From assembly GCF_039536325.1 (NCBI RefSeq), contig NZ_BAAAYO010000021.1:124001-188000 (forward strand): a stretch of DNA of 64,000 nucleotides, read 5' to 3'. Shown in pieces: positions 35,134-44,067 of the stretch. The position numbers and the translations under genes are program-made. Positions within the stretch are counted from its first letter, which is position 1. Every line of letters starts with the position of its first letter. The notes under the pieces are model-generated. The model did not search any database. It was not told the origin of the DNA and worked only from the letters and a program-made list of their open reading frames with translations. The stretch is from Paenibacillus_AB hodogayensis. Its GTDB lineage: Bacteria > Bacillota > Bacilli > Paenibacillales > NBRC-103111.

Positions 35134-36852
35134 ATGGAAGCCTTACAAGTACAAACCGATGTGCTTATTATCGGCTCTGGCGCGGCAGGCATGATGGCGG
35201 CAAGAGCCGCTGCCGATGAGGGAGCCCGGGTGCTGCTTATCGACAAAAGCTTGATCGGACGCGGCGGCGCGACCATTTTAGCCCAGATGACTGTAGCGGT
35301 TGCCCTTGGCGAAGCCGATGACGACGATACGGATATCCATTATGAGGACACGATGAAAGGAAGCCGCGGTCTGGCCGATCCGGCGATCGTACGGGCCATT
35401 GTGGATCGGGGACCGGAGGTCGTTCTCGAAGCCGAGCGGTATGGCGTGAACTGGGCGCGGACAGCGGAAGGGAAACGGTCGCAGGCGTTTGCTCCGGGGC
35501 ATTCGAAATCGCGCTGTGTCTATGTAGATATATTGAATACGGGCGGCGCGACTTCGGCCGGGTTGAAAAAAGCGATCTGGAAAGACGACAAGATCACGCG
35601 CTGCAAAAATGTGATGATCACGAAAATCGTCGTGGATCAGAGAAGGGCGGTTGGAGCGGCCGGATTCGACATGGAAACGTGCCAAGCGGTTTGCATTGCG
35701 GCTTCTGCGGTCATATTGGCTACAGGCGGTTTGACGGAAGTGTATGCGCGGAACAGCGCCTCCGCCAATATGACCGGAGACGGCTTCGTCCTGGCTGCTG
35801 AAGCGGGCGCGGAGCTGCGCGATATGGAGATGGTGCAGTTTTTCCCGATTGCTCACTTGTTTCCGCCGTTGGTGGGTATCGATCCGATTATGTGGGACCC
35901 GTTCCGCTACAAGCTGGGCGGGCGTCTCCTGAACGGCAACGAAGAAGAATTTATGGACCTGTACAACGGGGAAGTGTCTGGGAGCTATACGGCGACGCGC
36001 GACCAGACGACGCTTGCCATTTTCCGCGAGGTGGAAGAAGGGCGCGGCACTCCGCATGGCGGAGCTTATCTGGATTTCCGGATGGTGCCGGAACAGCAGT
36101 TAAAAGAGGCGTTCGGCCCGGTCATCGATATTTTGCGCAACCAGAATGTCGATCTGACCAAAGATATGGTCGAAGTGGCTCCGATGGCGCATTTTATGCT
36201 GGGCGGGGTCCGTGTCGATAAGGACATGCGCACTCGGGTGCCGGGACTGTTCGCTGCGGGTGAATTGATCTACGGGATGCACGGAGCCAACCGATTGTCC
36301 GGAAATGCCATTACGGAAGCGCTGGTCACCGGACGTATAGCCGGAGAAACGGCGGCACGCGAAAGGGCGACACATGCAGAAGCAGAAGCGGATGCACAAA
36401 CGGCAGCGGTTCATCGTGCGCTGGAAGCGGAAATAGAGCGGCTGGAACAGTTCTGGCATCCGGAACCGGTCGAACGGGATACGATGTCCTTGCAAGCATT
36501 CAAGCGCAAGTTCCAGCAGGCGATGTGGAAAGGGGCCGGCCCGCTGCGGACGGAAGACGGCTTGCTGGAGGCGCTGGAGGCGATTCGCGCGCTTCGCGAG
36601 GAACTGAAGCTTATTTCTCTTACGAGACCGGACAAGTTTGCGCTGACGCTGGTCGAGAAACTGGAAGCCGCCCATATGCTTCAGGTCGGCGAAGCGATCG
36701 TGCTGGGCGCGCTGGAGCGAAAGGAATCGCGCGGAGCGCATGTCCGGCTGGATTGCGAAGATACTCGCGAACAGGCGATCAGCTATCGTTATACATGGAA
36801 TGAGGAACGGCAATGGGACATTGAGTCGGTTTCGCTGCCGGTTCAACCCTAG
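35134..36852 (+). CDS. Fumarate-reductase/succinate-dehydrogenase-type flavoprotein
   Basis: 572 residues. The FAD-binding motif GSGAAGMMAARAAA is at residues 14-27 and GRGGATILAQ follows. PMAHFMLGGVRVD near residue 350 and GMHGANRLSGNAI near 383 are the substrate-site segments of the fumarate reductase/aspartate oxidase family; the latter includes the flavin-attachment region. The C-terminal helical domain is present. Its electron partner is probably the 2Fe-2S protein encoded next. Placement after pxpBCA suggests an oxidation or reduction step on the same compound or its product. The real substrate is unknown. Confidence 0.87.
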   Translation: MEALQVQTDVLIIGSGAAGMMAARAAADEGARVLLIDKSLIGRGGATILAQMTVAVALGEADDDDTDIHYEDTMKGSRGLADPAIVRAIVDRGPEVVLEAERYGVNWARTAEGKRSQAFAPGHSKSRCVYVDILNTGGATSAGLKKAIWKDDKITRCKNVMITKIVVDQRRAVGAAGFDMETCQAVCIAASAVILATGGLTEVYARNSASANMTGDGFVLAAEAGAELRDMEMVQFFPIAHLFPPLVGIDPIMWDPFRYKLGGRLLNGNEEEFMDLYNGEVSGSYTATRDQTTLAIFREVEEGRGTPHGGAYLDFRMVPEQQLKEAFGPVIDILRNQNVDLTKDMVEVAPMAHFMLGGVRVDKDMRTRVPGLFAAGELIYGMHGANRLSGNAITEALVTGRIAGETAARERATHAEAEADAQTAAVHRALEAEIERLEQFWHPEPVERDTMSLQAFKRKFQQAMWKGAGPLRTEDGLLEALEAIRALREELKLISLTRPDKFALTLVEKLEAAHMLQVGEAIVLGALERKESRGAHVRLDCEDTREQAISYRYTWNEERQWDIESVSLPVQP

Positions 36853-36870
36853 ATGAGCGCGGAGGAGGAA

Positions 36871-37194
36871 ATGAACATGACATCATCGACTGTATCCCTG
36901 CAAGTCGTTCGCGGCGACCAGCAGAGCGGACCGGTGCTGGAGCGTTACGAGGTTCCTTACCGGGAAGGAATGAGTGTGCTGGACGCGATCTTCTGGATAC
37001 GGGAGCATCGCGATCCCGCCCTGTCCGTCCGGTATTCGTGCCGTTCTGCCAACGCCTGCAAGGAATGCTCCGCCATTGTGAACGGCAAGGCCGGCTATAT
37101 GTGCAGCATCCGCGCCGTGCCGGGAACTGAAATGAAGATCGAGCCGCTGAAAGCGCGGGCGTGGATCAAAGATCTCGTCACCTCGCTCGACTGA
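36871..37194 (+). CDS. Small 2Fe-2S protein, SdhB N-terminal-domain-like
   Basis: About 107 residues from ATG 36871 with GGAGGAGG just upstream; ATG 36877 or 36853 are alternatives. The cysteine pattern C-x5-C-x2-C-x11-C (CRSANACKECSAIVNGKAG, then a Cys) matches the 2Fe-2S domain of succinate dehydrogenase/fumarate reductase iron-sulfur subunits. The usual second domain with 4Fe-4S and 3Fe-4S clusters is missing, as is a membrane anchor. It probably takes electrons to or from the flavoprotein. It ends the operon at a strong terminator. Confidence 0.82.
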   Translation: MNMTSSTVSLQVVRGDQQSGPVLERYEVPYREGMSVLDAIFWIREHRDPALSVRYSCRSANACKECSAIVNGKAGYMCSIRAVPGTEMKIEPLKARAWIKDLVTSLD

Positions 37195-37223
37195 CAATGG
37201 GAAGATTCCCGAAATGAAAAGGA

Positions 37224-37256
37224 CCGTCAGGGAGTGTTCCCTGACGGCTTCTTTAT
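37224..37256. terminator. Bidirectional terminator after the 2Fe-2S gene
   Basis: CCGTCAGGGA (37224-37233) and TCCCTGACGG (37238-37247) pair perfectly around GTGT. T-rich sequence follows on the plus strand, and TCCTTTTC on the minus strand serves the convergent beta-helix gene. Confidence 0.85.
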
Positions 37257-37257
37257 A

Positions 37258-38667
37258 TTACGGGACTTTGACAATCGAGTTGTTGCTCGTCCAAATGTTA
37301 TAATTGGACGGCTGAATATTGATGCCGAGATTCCCTACAGTGCCCCTGTTGCCGGACACCAAAATGTCATGTTGAACCATCCCGCTTACATAGGTCGCCA
37401 CTACGATCCCGTTGCCATTCGGATGGGGGGCCGTTATTTGATTGTCTGCAATAAGTCCGGAGTCGGCATTTTGCCATGTCCAGATGCTGTTGATAAAATG
37501 ATTCACCTTATTCGAAGAAATGGTGAAATTGGAGACGTAGCCTATCCGTATACCCGAGGTGCCGTTTACATTACTGTACACATCGTTCGATACGGAATTG
37601 TTCGCGATCGTCGTATTATGAATAACGCCGCTAGCAGACAATTCGATACCGGCGTAATAAGAGCCGATGCCGGCGATGGTATTGTTCGTTACCGTCGTGT
37701 TGTTTCCGTACACGCTGATTCCCGAGTACATGTCGGAGGCTAACACGCCGTTATTGGCAATCAGGTAATAGTTGTTGTTCCGGTAGCTGTTGATGATCGT
37801 ATTGCTATCGACCGTTATGCCGTTAGCTTGTAATTTGACAGCTCGCTTTGCGGTATTGTCGAACGTGTTGTTATATATGAGTCCGTGCACGTCGTAATTG
37901 TTCGTCGTTAGCCAATCGCCGATTTGATAGAAAATGCCGTCTGCATCGTCAGCCGGAGAAATGTGATGAATGTGATTATTGGTAATGGCCACATAACGAC
38001 CTAACGCTTCGTTCGAGTTGTATGTAACCGTCACATATACGCCTCTTGAAATTGCCGATCCGTTCCCGTGCAGGGCACTAATATTTCGAATTGTGGAATG
38101 GTCAATCGTAATATATTCGGTATTGCCATAAATCATTACACCGACGACAATTTGCTTGTAATAGGGGCTATTCGAATCATTGGGCTGGGAAGCATTTTCC
38201 ACGATCGAATGAAGGATGGACGTATGGCTGGAGCCGGGCTGAATGGCCAGCACACGATTGACCGCATTGTTCCCGTCGAATCGGATGCCGGTTATCGTCG
38301 TGTTGTTCCCGTAAATATCGGCCAATGTCCAACCGAATAAAGACGGATTCGCCTGGATCGTGGCCCCGTCCGAACCAACGACGTATGTATTTGCCCGGAT
38401 TTTCAACCCTTTTGTTTGATCGACCAAGTACGTTCCGCCATGCAAGTGCACCTCTACAATGCCTTCATAGCCGGAAACGGCTTGGAACGCCGCGTTCAAT
38501 GCGTCCGTATCGTCATGTATGCCATCCCCGATTGCACCGAAATCAGCGACGTACAATTGGGTTGTCGTCCCTGTTGAAGTCGCTCGCGCTTCGCGTACTC
38601 CGGAACATACGGAAAACAGCAGTGCAATCGTCAGCAGCAGCAGTGGAGTGCGTCCCCTTCTTGCCAT
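37258..38667 (-). CDS. Secreted right-handed beta-helix protein (pectate-lyase superfamily)
   Basis: About 469 residues from ATG 38667, which has AGAGGGTG about 7 bases upstream; ATG 38700 is an alternative. A Sec signal (PLLLLTIALLFSVCSG, cleavage likely after REARA) leads to VADFGAIGDGIHDDTDALNAA, the signature of the pectate lyase 3 domain. Many Asn-rich rungs such as GNNTTITGIRFDGNN and ITNNHIHHIS follow, as expected of a parallel beta-helix. It probably cleaves or binds an acidic plant polysaccharide outside the cell. Catalytic residues cannot be assigned without a family match. Confidence 0.85.
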   Translation of the reverse strand: MARRGRTPLLLLTIALLFSVCSGVREARATSTGTTTQLYVADFGAIGDGIHDDTDALNAAFQAVSGYEGIVEVHLHGGTYLVDQTKGLKIRANTYVVGSDGATIQANPSLFGWTLADIYGNNTTITGIRFDGNNAVNRVLAIQPGSSHTSILHSIVENASQPNDSNSPYYKQIVVGVMIYGNTEYITIDHSTIRNISALHGNGSAISRGVYVTVTYNSNEALGRYVAITNNHIHHISPADDADGIFYQIGDWLTTNNYDVHGLIYNNTFDNTAKRAVKLQANGITVDSNTIINSYRNNNYYLIANNGVLASDMYSGISVYGNNTTVTNNTIAGIGSYYAGIELSASGVIHNTTIANNSVSNDVYSNVNGTSGIRIGYVSNFTISSNKVNHFINSIWTWQNADSGLIADNQITAPHPNGNGIVVATYVSGMVQHDILVSGNRGTVGNLGINIQPSNYNIWTSNNSIVKVP

Positions 38668-38844
38668 GCGTAACACCCTCTCCCTATTTGTTTTGGACAT
38701 GCGGTTGGTACCGCTTTCAAATCCCTCCTTTATATAGAAATATATCTCCAATCTATGAAAACTACCATATATGAATTTGCTCTCTATTTCACACCCTTGC
38801 AAAATTTGTTCTCCATCCAATGAAGTAGTCCTTGATTTGCCACT

Positions 38845-38919
38845 GCAAAATATGCAGAGATATGTCATTTTAGGCAAATGAATGTATGGATATTGTCATG
38901 AGTGGACGATATACTGAAC
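38845..38919 (+). repeat. 75-bp promoter module, copy A
   Basis: It runs from GCAAAATATGCAGAGATATG through AAATGAATGTATGGATATTG to CGATATACTGAAC. TATACT (38910-38915) is a -10 element, and 17 bases upstream TGGATA is a poor -35, as in activator-dependent promoters. It matches copy C at 41400-41474 at most positions and copy B at 39131-39206 more loosely. It lies about 180 bases upstream of the divergent beta-helix gene. The whole 38668-39254 gap holds only this, copy B and a hairpin repeat. Confidence 0.72.
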
Positions 38920-39030
38920 AATGTTTATTTCAAACTGGCTGCTCAGCGTGTAAATGCTGCTTTTCTTGCTCTCCCCCCAATAGGCTAAGTAAACAGCGCT
39001 TGAAGGCTCACTGCTGTGTTAACTTAGTCT

Positions 39031-39109
39031 ATTTGGCGTACAACATGTCTGAGCAGCAAGGCAGTCCTTTTCAGAATGAAAAGGGCCTCCCCAAGTTCAA
39101 CTTATCTAG
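39031..39109 (+). repeat. Hairpin repeat, copy 3
   Basis: It shares AACATGTCTGAGCAGCAAGG and CAGTCCTTTTC with copy 2 at 27027-27110 and ends GTTCAACTTATCTAG. The inner stem CCTTTTC/GAAAAGG is perfect here. It sits between two copies of the 75-bp promoter module. Confidence 0.7.
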
Positions 39110-39130
39110 TTCCGGTAATGACAAGAATAA

Positions 39131-39206
39131 CAAAATTTGAAGAGTCTGTTGAAAATGAACAAATGAATGTATGGATGTTGTCATGCAAGAGGCGATATAC
39201 TAGAGC
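39131..39206 (+). repeat. 75-bp promoter module, copy B
   Basis: The same length and layout as copies A and C. CAAAAT opens it, AAATGAATGTATGGATGTTG is near-identical to the others, and TATACT is the -10 at 39196-39201. The left half has diverged more. It ends about 50 bases before the TTG start of the acyltransferase gene and probably drives it. Confidence 0.7.
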
Positions 39207-39254
39207 CGGGTCATCGTTTATGACTTATTTCCATTGTGCTAGGAGGGGAGAACA

Positions 39255-40397
39255 TTGGTTAACAAGGCGGATTTCCTTCTGGAGCAATCCGCGATTGTTT
39301 CCTATTGCGAGACATTGCGGCTGCCCGTTGAGATTACGGAAGCGATTGGCGAGGCGTCGTCGTCGATTCGCCGCGATGCGAGGCTGCTAGAAGCGATCGC
39401 CAACTGTTGCCGGCTGCTATTCCAAGCAGACGGCGGCTGGAAGGGGCGGGAAGCTGCGATTCGGCAATATAACGAACTGCTGCGATCCAGCGAGGAAAAA
39501 CTCGCCGCGATGCTGGCTCCTGTCATTATGATCTCCGGCCTGCCGTATACAACGGAGCTGTACAGGAGTCGCGGGATTCCCGATGCCGTGCTGCTCGAAA
39601 CGCTTGGCGATCTGCAACTGCGGATGCAGCTTTATCGCGACAAGCATGGTAGATGGGGGACAGACAGCTTCGCTTGGCTGTGCCATCAGTTTACCGGCGG
39701 TATGTTCCGACTGGGGCGATTACAGTTCCATCTGGTGCAGTTCCCGTATCCGATGCACGTTTTCCGGAGAGCAGGGACGCGTGAAGTCGCCATTTTTCCG
39801 GAAAGCGGCATATCGTTCCGAGCAGACGGCTGTATCAACGGCACGAACGGAATCGATGCTCCGACCTGGACATCCCGGCTGGAAATAACGGGTCGGTACT
39901 TTGCCGGAAATCGGATCGACAGCGACGGATTTGGCCATCCGGACACGACTTTGTTGGCAGCGGAGGAATGGGAGCATGTGCTAAAGCCGAAGGATACGAT
40001 TATTAAAATTCACATTCCCCAGGACGGCAAGATGTCGCGCGCAGCTTGCCGGCAATCGTATGCGAGAGCCGTTCCTTTTTTCGAAAAGCATTTCCCGGAA
40101 ACGCCGTTTGCGGCTATGTACTGCGCCACCTGGCTGCTCAGCCCGCAGTGGCAGCAACTGCTGCCGGCCGAGTCCAATATCGCCCAATTCCGGCACGACT
40201 ATCATCCGTTTCCGCTCGAAGGCGACGACGGTCAAATGTTCGAGCGTGTTTTCGGCGCGAAACCGGCCGACCTTGCCATTGCCCCGCGAGATACGTTACT
40301 GCGGCGCGTCGTTCTCGACCGTCTCTCCGCAGGCGGCGTCATTCATAGCGGAGCCGGTATTATATTGAAGGAAGAAGCGAACGGGTACTTCGAGTAG
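39255..40397 (+). CDS. Acyltransferase-domain protein (NAT_N/GNAT_C type)
   Basis: 380 residues from TTG 39255 with AGGAGGGGAG directly upstream. The N-terminal half is helical (LPVEITEAIGEASSSIRRDA) and includes the GRWGTDSFAWLCHQFTG and LGRLQFHLVQF segments. The C-terminal half holds IIKIHIPQDGKMSRAA, FAAMYCATWLLSPQWQQLLP and FGAKPADL, typical of the two-part NAT_N/GNAT_C acyltransferase family as I know it. The acceptor is unknown. It has its own copy of the 75-bp promoter module, so it is probably co-regulated with the solute-binding protein at 41525. Confidence 0.75.
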   Translation: MVNKADFLLEQSAIVSYCETLRLPVEITEAIGEASSSIRRDARLLEAIANCCRLLFQADGGWKGREAAIRQYNELLRSSEEKLAAMLAPVIMISGLPYTTELYRSRGIPDAVLLETLGDLQLRMQLYRDKHGRWGTDSFAWLCHQFTGGMFRLGRLQFHLVQFPYPMHVFRRAGTREVAIFPESGISFRADGCINGTNGIDAPTWTSRLEITGRYFAGNRIDSDGFGHPDTTLLAAEEWEHVLKPKDTIIKIHIPQDGKMSRAACRQSYARAVPFFEKHFPETPFAAMYCATWLLSPQWQQLLPAESNIAQFRHDYHPFPLEGDDGQMFERVFGAKPADLAIAPRDTLLRRVVLDRLSAGGVIHSGAGIILKEEANGYFE

Positions 40398-40470
40398 GAG
40401 GTAGGCATCGCTAAGATTGCCTCCATTACACTAGACCGCCGTTCCTCTTGTTTATGAAAAACATAAACAG

Positions 40471-41349
40471 TCATGTTCGAATCCGTTGCATCTTGCGGTA
40501 CTGCATCGGAGACAAATGAACGCTCTGTTTGAATACGCGTCCAAAATTGGCGACGCTTTCAAAGCCGACCAGCTCGGCGATCTGTACGATAGGCAAGTCG
40601 GAATCATGCAACAGCGACTGCGCTTCCTTGATCCGGATGTAATTCAAGTATTCGATGAATGAAAATCCGGATATTTCTTTGAATACGCGGCTCAAGTAAT
40701 AGGTACTCATATAAAACTGTTTCGATAGCTCCGACAGCGTTAGCGGATTTTTATAATTTTGGCGAATAAAAGTCGAAATTTCCGCGACTTTTCGCTGTAA
40801 AGGCGTTTCGAAGTCAAACACGCTCTCCGTCTCCTGCTCCGCACAGCGGGAGACGAGAACAAGCAGCTCCAACACCAAAGCCTTTACGTACAATTGAAAT
40901 CCGGGGCGCTTGTTGCCCATTTCCCGGATGATTTTGTAAAACAAGGCTTCCGCTTCGCTGCGATCATCCTTGGGCAGCCGCAGCACCGGTACGGTTCTTT
41001 GAAATGGTTGCAGTACATAGTTCTTGAGCTGTTCATCCTCCCCGGTTTCATGGTCCAGAAACGAGTCCTTGAAATAAAGCAGCATCCGCTCATGAAACGG
41101 ACCGGCGTCCAAAGTGCGATGCAGATCGTATTTGGGGATAAACACCAAATCTCCCTTTTCAATTCGATAGACGCGATCCCGGATGAAATATTGGCGTTGT
41201 CCGGACAACAAATAGTACAGCTCGTAGTTATCGTGAAAATGGCTGGTGGAGCCGTCGACGGTCCCGTGCCGCATCGCGTAATGGACCAGAAATGCCTCTT
41301 CCGTGTAGCCGCACGTTCCGTTAGAACCGTTTTTTTTCTCGTTGGCCAT
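40471..41349 (-). CDS. AraC-family regulator, likely activator of the 75-bp promoter modules
   Basis: 292 residues from ATG 41349 (AGGAGGGAAGC upstream). The cupin-like N-terminus includes STSHFHDNYELYYLLSG and IEKGDLVFIPKYDLH. The DNA-binding C-terminus has LTLSELSKQFYMSTYYLSRVFK and IVQIAELVGFESVANFGRVFKQ. It is divergent from the solute-binding protein gene, and copy C of the promoter module lies between them. It is the nearest AraC gene to all three modules, so it is the best candidate for their activator; this is inference. Confidence 0.88.
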   Translation of the reverse strand: MANEKKNGSNGTCGYTEEAFLVHYAMRHGTVDGSTSHFHDNYELYYLLSGQRQYFIRDRVYRIEKGDLVFIPKYDLHRTLDAGPFHERMLLYFKDSFLDHETGEDEQLKNYVLQPFQRTVPVLRLPKDDRSEAEALFYKIIREMGNKRPGFQLYVKALVLELLVLVSRCAEQETESVFDFETPLQRKVAEISTFIRQNYKNPLTLSELSKQFYMSTYYLSRVFKEISGFSFIEYLNYIRIKEAQSLLHDSDLPIVQIAELVGFESVANFGRVFKQSVHLSPMQYRKMQRIRT

Positions 41350-41399
41350 GAGCTTCCCTCCTATACGGCTAGTATATCGCGTATGCGCGTAAAGTTGGA

Positions 41400-41474
41400 G
41401 CAAAATATGCAGAGGTATGGCATATAAGGCAAATGAATGTATGGAAATTGTCATGATCGGGCGATATACTGAAC
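41400..41474 (+). repeat. 75-bp promoter module, copy C
   Basis: GCAAAATATGCAGAGGTATG, then AAATGAATGTATGGAAATTG and CGATATACTGAAC. The -10 TATACT is at 41465-41470, and TGGAAA lies 17 bases upstream. It lies about 55 bases before the TTG start of the solute-binding protein and about 50 bases from the divergent AraC start. This position is typical of an AraC-activated promoter. Confidence 0.75.
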
Positions 41475-41524
41475 CCTGTTATGGACCGATCAACAACTAT
41501 TATCCACAGAGGGGGAAGGCAAGT

Positions 41525-42868
41525 TTGAAAAATAAAAAGATCGCAATGCGTTTGGCCGGCTTGACAACGTTCGTCATGCTTGCGGCCTGCAGTCAGAACG
41601 GGGGCGGCGGAGCGGGAAAAGCGCCCGACGAGAGCGGGAAGGAAGCCGCACCGGCAGCGCCGGCGGCATCGACCCAACCGGCGGAGGTCGTCTTTTATTC
41701 GGACAACGGAGACTCGGCGGCAAGCTTCGATGCCCGATTCGGGGAATCGCTGCGCAAGAAGTTTCCGAACTATACGATCCGCTACATTCAGCGAACCGGT
41801 ACCGGTACATACTTGCCCGATCTGATCGCCAGTAAAACGAGATTCGACATTTTCTTTACAACCATTGGCAACTTTGAAGCAAGAGTGTTTCCAAACGGCA
41901 TCGAGTACGACATGACGGAACTGATTAAGAAACATCAAGTGGATCTCAACCGTCTGGATCAATCTGTGGTCAACGCGGTTAAGCAGGCATCCGGCGGTAA
42001 ACTATACGGTCTGCCTATCTTTACGTCCAATCTCGTTCTCTACTATAACAAAGATTTGTTCGACAAGTACGGGGTTCCTTATCCGAAGGATGGCATGATC
42101 TGGGAGGACATGATGGCTGCGGCGCAGAAGCTGACTCGCGTCGAAGGCGATAAACAGGATTATGGGTTTAGTCATTCTCCATCCCATTCGTTCCGGTTAA
42201 ATCCGTTGTCGATCCCGAATAGCGATCTGCAAACTGATAAGCCGACCATCAACCAGGATGAGCGTTGGAAAACGTATTTCGATATGTTCTATATGCAGCC
42301 GAAACAATTACCGGGATATTTGGAAGCGGTTAAAGCACTGGGGAAATTGCCCAGTTCGTTTGTGGGGGAGAAAAATTTGGCGATGTATGCTTACTTGTCC
42401 AGCGAAATCAACGTTTGGGGCGACCAGCTGCAAGGGGTGAATTGGGATATCGTTTCCTTGCCTACGACGAAGGAGCGACAAGGTATTGGATCGCAATCGT
42501 ATCCCGCTTATTTTGGGATCACCAAGATGGCAGAAAATAAAGATGCGGTTATGGAAGTTTTGAAGTATATGCTCTCTGACGAATTTCAGACGGAGATTGC
42601 CCGTAAAGGAGTCATTCCCGTGCTGGATAATGCACAGATTAAGAAAGAACTTGGTCAAGGTTCGCAGTATAAAGACAAAAACTGGAGTGCGGTCTTTTAT
42701 AACAAGTTTGCGCCGATCCCGCCAAAAACGTTGTATGATGCAAATCTAGTCGATATTTACACCTCCTACGGCAATCAAATCGCGCTAGATAAGGTGGATT
42801 TAAACACCGCGCTGCGTATGGCGGAAGAGGAGGCGACGAAGAAGATTCAAACGATCCAAGGCAAGTAA
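41525..42868 (+). CDS. ABC-type extracellular solute-binding lipoprotein (family 1)
   Basis: 447 residues from TTG 41525, chosen because it gives a signal peptide ending VMLAAC with GAGGGGG upstream; the longer frame crosses the promoter module. After an Ala/Gly-rich linker the domain has LYYNKDLFDKYGVPYPKDGM and the C-terminal VDLNTALRMAEEEATKKI seen in the other three lipoproteins. It captures a sugar polymer fragment outside the cell. No permease genes are nearby. Promoter copy C and the divergent AraC regulator control it. Confidence 0.9.
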   Translation: MKNKKIAMRLAGLTTFVMLAACSQNGGGGAGKAPDESGKEAAPAAPAASTQPAEVVFYSDNGDSAASFDARFGESLRKKFPNYTIRYIQRTGTGTYLPDLIASKTRFDIFFTTIGNFEARVFPNGIEYDMTELIKKHQVDLNRLDQSVVNAVKQASGGKLYGLPIFTSNLVLYYNKDLFDKYGVPYPKDGMIWEDMMAAAQKLTRVEGDKQDYGFSHSPSHSFRLNPLSIPNSDLQTDKPTINQDERWKTYFDMFYMQPKQLPGYLEAVKALGKLPSSFVGEKNLAMYAYLSSEINVWGDQLQGVNWDIVSLPTTKERQGIGSQSYPAYFGITKMAENKDAVMEVLKYMLSDEFQTEIARKGVIPVLDNAQIKKELGQGSQYKDKNWSAVFYNKFAPIPPKTLYDANLVDIYTSYGNQIALDKVDLNTALRMAEEEATKKIQTIQGK

Positions 42869-42937
42869 GGAAAACGGAGAGCGCTACAAAGGCATGCACG
42901 GTTTTGACAACATTTCGGATTTACGCCAACCTAAAGG

Positions 42938-42970
42938 ACCGTCAGAGGATATTCTCTGACGGTTTTTCTT
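42938..42970. terminator. Terminator between the solute-binding protein and an AraC gene
   Basis: ACCGTCAGAG (42938-42947) pairs with CTCTGACGGT (42953-42962), followed by TTTTCTT. It closely resembles the terminator at 37224. Confidence 0.82.
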
Positions 42971-42984
42971 AAAGTCGGCAGTCC

Positions 42985-43842
42985 CTAACGGTTCAACATC
43001 ATTTTTCTATAATGCCCCGGACTATTGCCGTACATCGATTTGAAAAAGCGGATAAAGGGAAACGTGCTTTCGTAGCCGACCAAGTTCGCAATTTCCCCTA
43101 TCGTCAAATCGGAAGCGGCCAATAAATGCTGAGCTTTCTTGAATCGCTGCGCTTGGATGTACTGCATCGGGGATAAATCGAACGCCTCTTGAAATTGTTT
43201 GTAGAAATACGAGGTTGAAACGAACAGAAGCCCGGCCAATTGGGAAACTTTGATTTTCTCGGCAAGATGTTCTTCGATATATTTCAAAACCGGTTGAAAC
43301 GTTTCGAACTTATTCATTTTTTCTAAACTCCCCGCTTTATAACGGGATACGGACAGAACGGTATCCAGCACGGCAAATAGGCGCTGCTTGACCTTCACCG
43401 CATTGAACAAAGCCATCGGATTACCGGTATGTTTCGCGTGCAGGAGATCGAAAATTTCGGCTTGCAGCTGCCCAATCTCGTTGCCGACGGCAACCGAAGT
43501 CGTATAGGGGACTTCCAATAGGTCCAGGAGAGGGAAGTGTTCGAATAACATAAAATTCACGTTCAACCAATGCGTAACGGCCGTATGCTCCACCAAATGA
43601 ATGGTATATTTGACGTTGGCCGGAATGATAAGAGCTTGCCCCGGCTCCACTCGATAGGTAGCATCGTCAATGCCAACAAGAATAGGCCCGTCGGTAATCT
43701 GGGTTACGAGTGCGGTTGGCTGCATATGAGTGGACGCAAAATAGTGCTCATGCGTTTCCATGCTTAGGGTTGTTGTTCCGCATAGGAAATCGTTTAACTG
43801 AAGCGAGCTTAATACATGTAATAAAAATGGCGAGTCTCGCAT
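42985..43842 (-). CDS. AraC-family transcriptional regulator
   Basis: 285 residues with an N-terminal sensor domain (VGIDDATYRVEPGQALIIPA) and the two helix-turn-helices (IKVSQLAGLLFVSTSYFYKQF and IGEIANLVGYESTFPFIRFFK). It is divergent from the oxidoreductase/isomerase operon at 44068-46124, which it probably controls through the 225-base shared gap. A GNSPGHYRKM ending is typical of the family. Confidence 0.9.
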   Translation of the reverse strand: MRDSPFLLHVLSSLQLNDFLCGTTTLSMETHEHYFASTHMQPTALVTQITDGPILVGIDDATYRVEPGQALIIPANVKYTIHLVEHTAVTHWLNVNFMLFEHFPLLDLLEVPYTTSVAVGNEIGQLQAEIFDLLHAKHTGNPMALFNAVKVKQRLFAVLDTVLSVSRYKAGSLEKMNKFETFQPVLKYIEEHLAEKIKVSQLAGLLFVSTSYFYKQFQEAFDLSPMQYIQAQRFKKAQHLLAASDLTIGEIANLVGYESTFPFIRFFKSMYGNSPGHYRKMMLNR

Positions 43843-44067
43843 TGGGAAGGCCCCTTTGCCCGGAAATTTGCAATGATGGGGATCAAGTTCATTATAGGGT
43901 ATTGCGGCATGCAGTCAATTAAACAAATCGAACGATACAAGAAGTGTGCATATTCGTAGACAATAGGTGATTTTTTGCAGGATGGCCCTGTGGGATAATG
44001 ACGTTGCATTTCTCTCTTGGACGCAAAGCGCGACAAGCCAAACGACAAAGAAGATGGGAGCTTGGAT

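Noticed and set aside
38845..41474. Insertion-sequence ends flanking 38.9-41.5 kb
   Set aside because: The repeated 75-bp sequence contains promoter elements placed correctly before genes, and there is no transposase frame or target duplication between copies.
41417..41524. N-terminal extension of the solute-binding protein from 41417
   Set aside because: It would translate through the promoter module and bury the signal peptide. TTG 41525 has a proper site and gives a normal lipoprotein signal.
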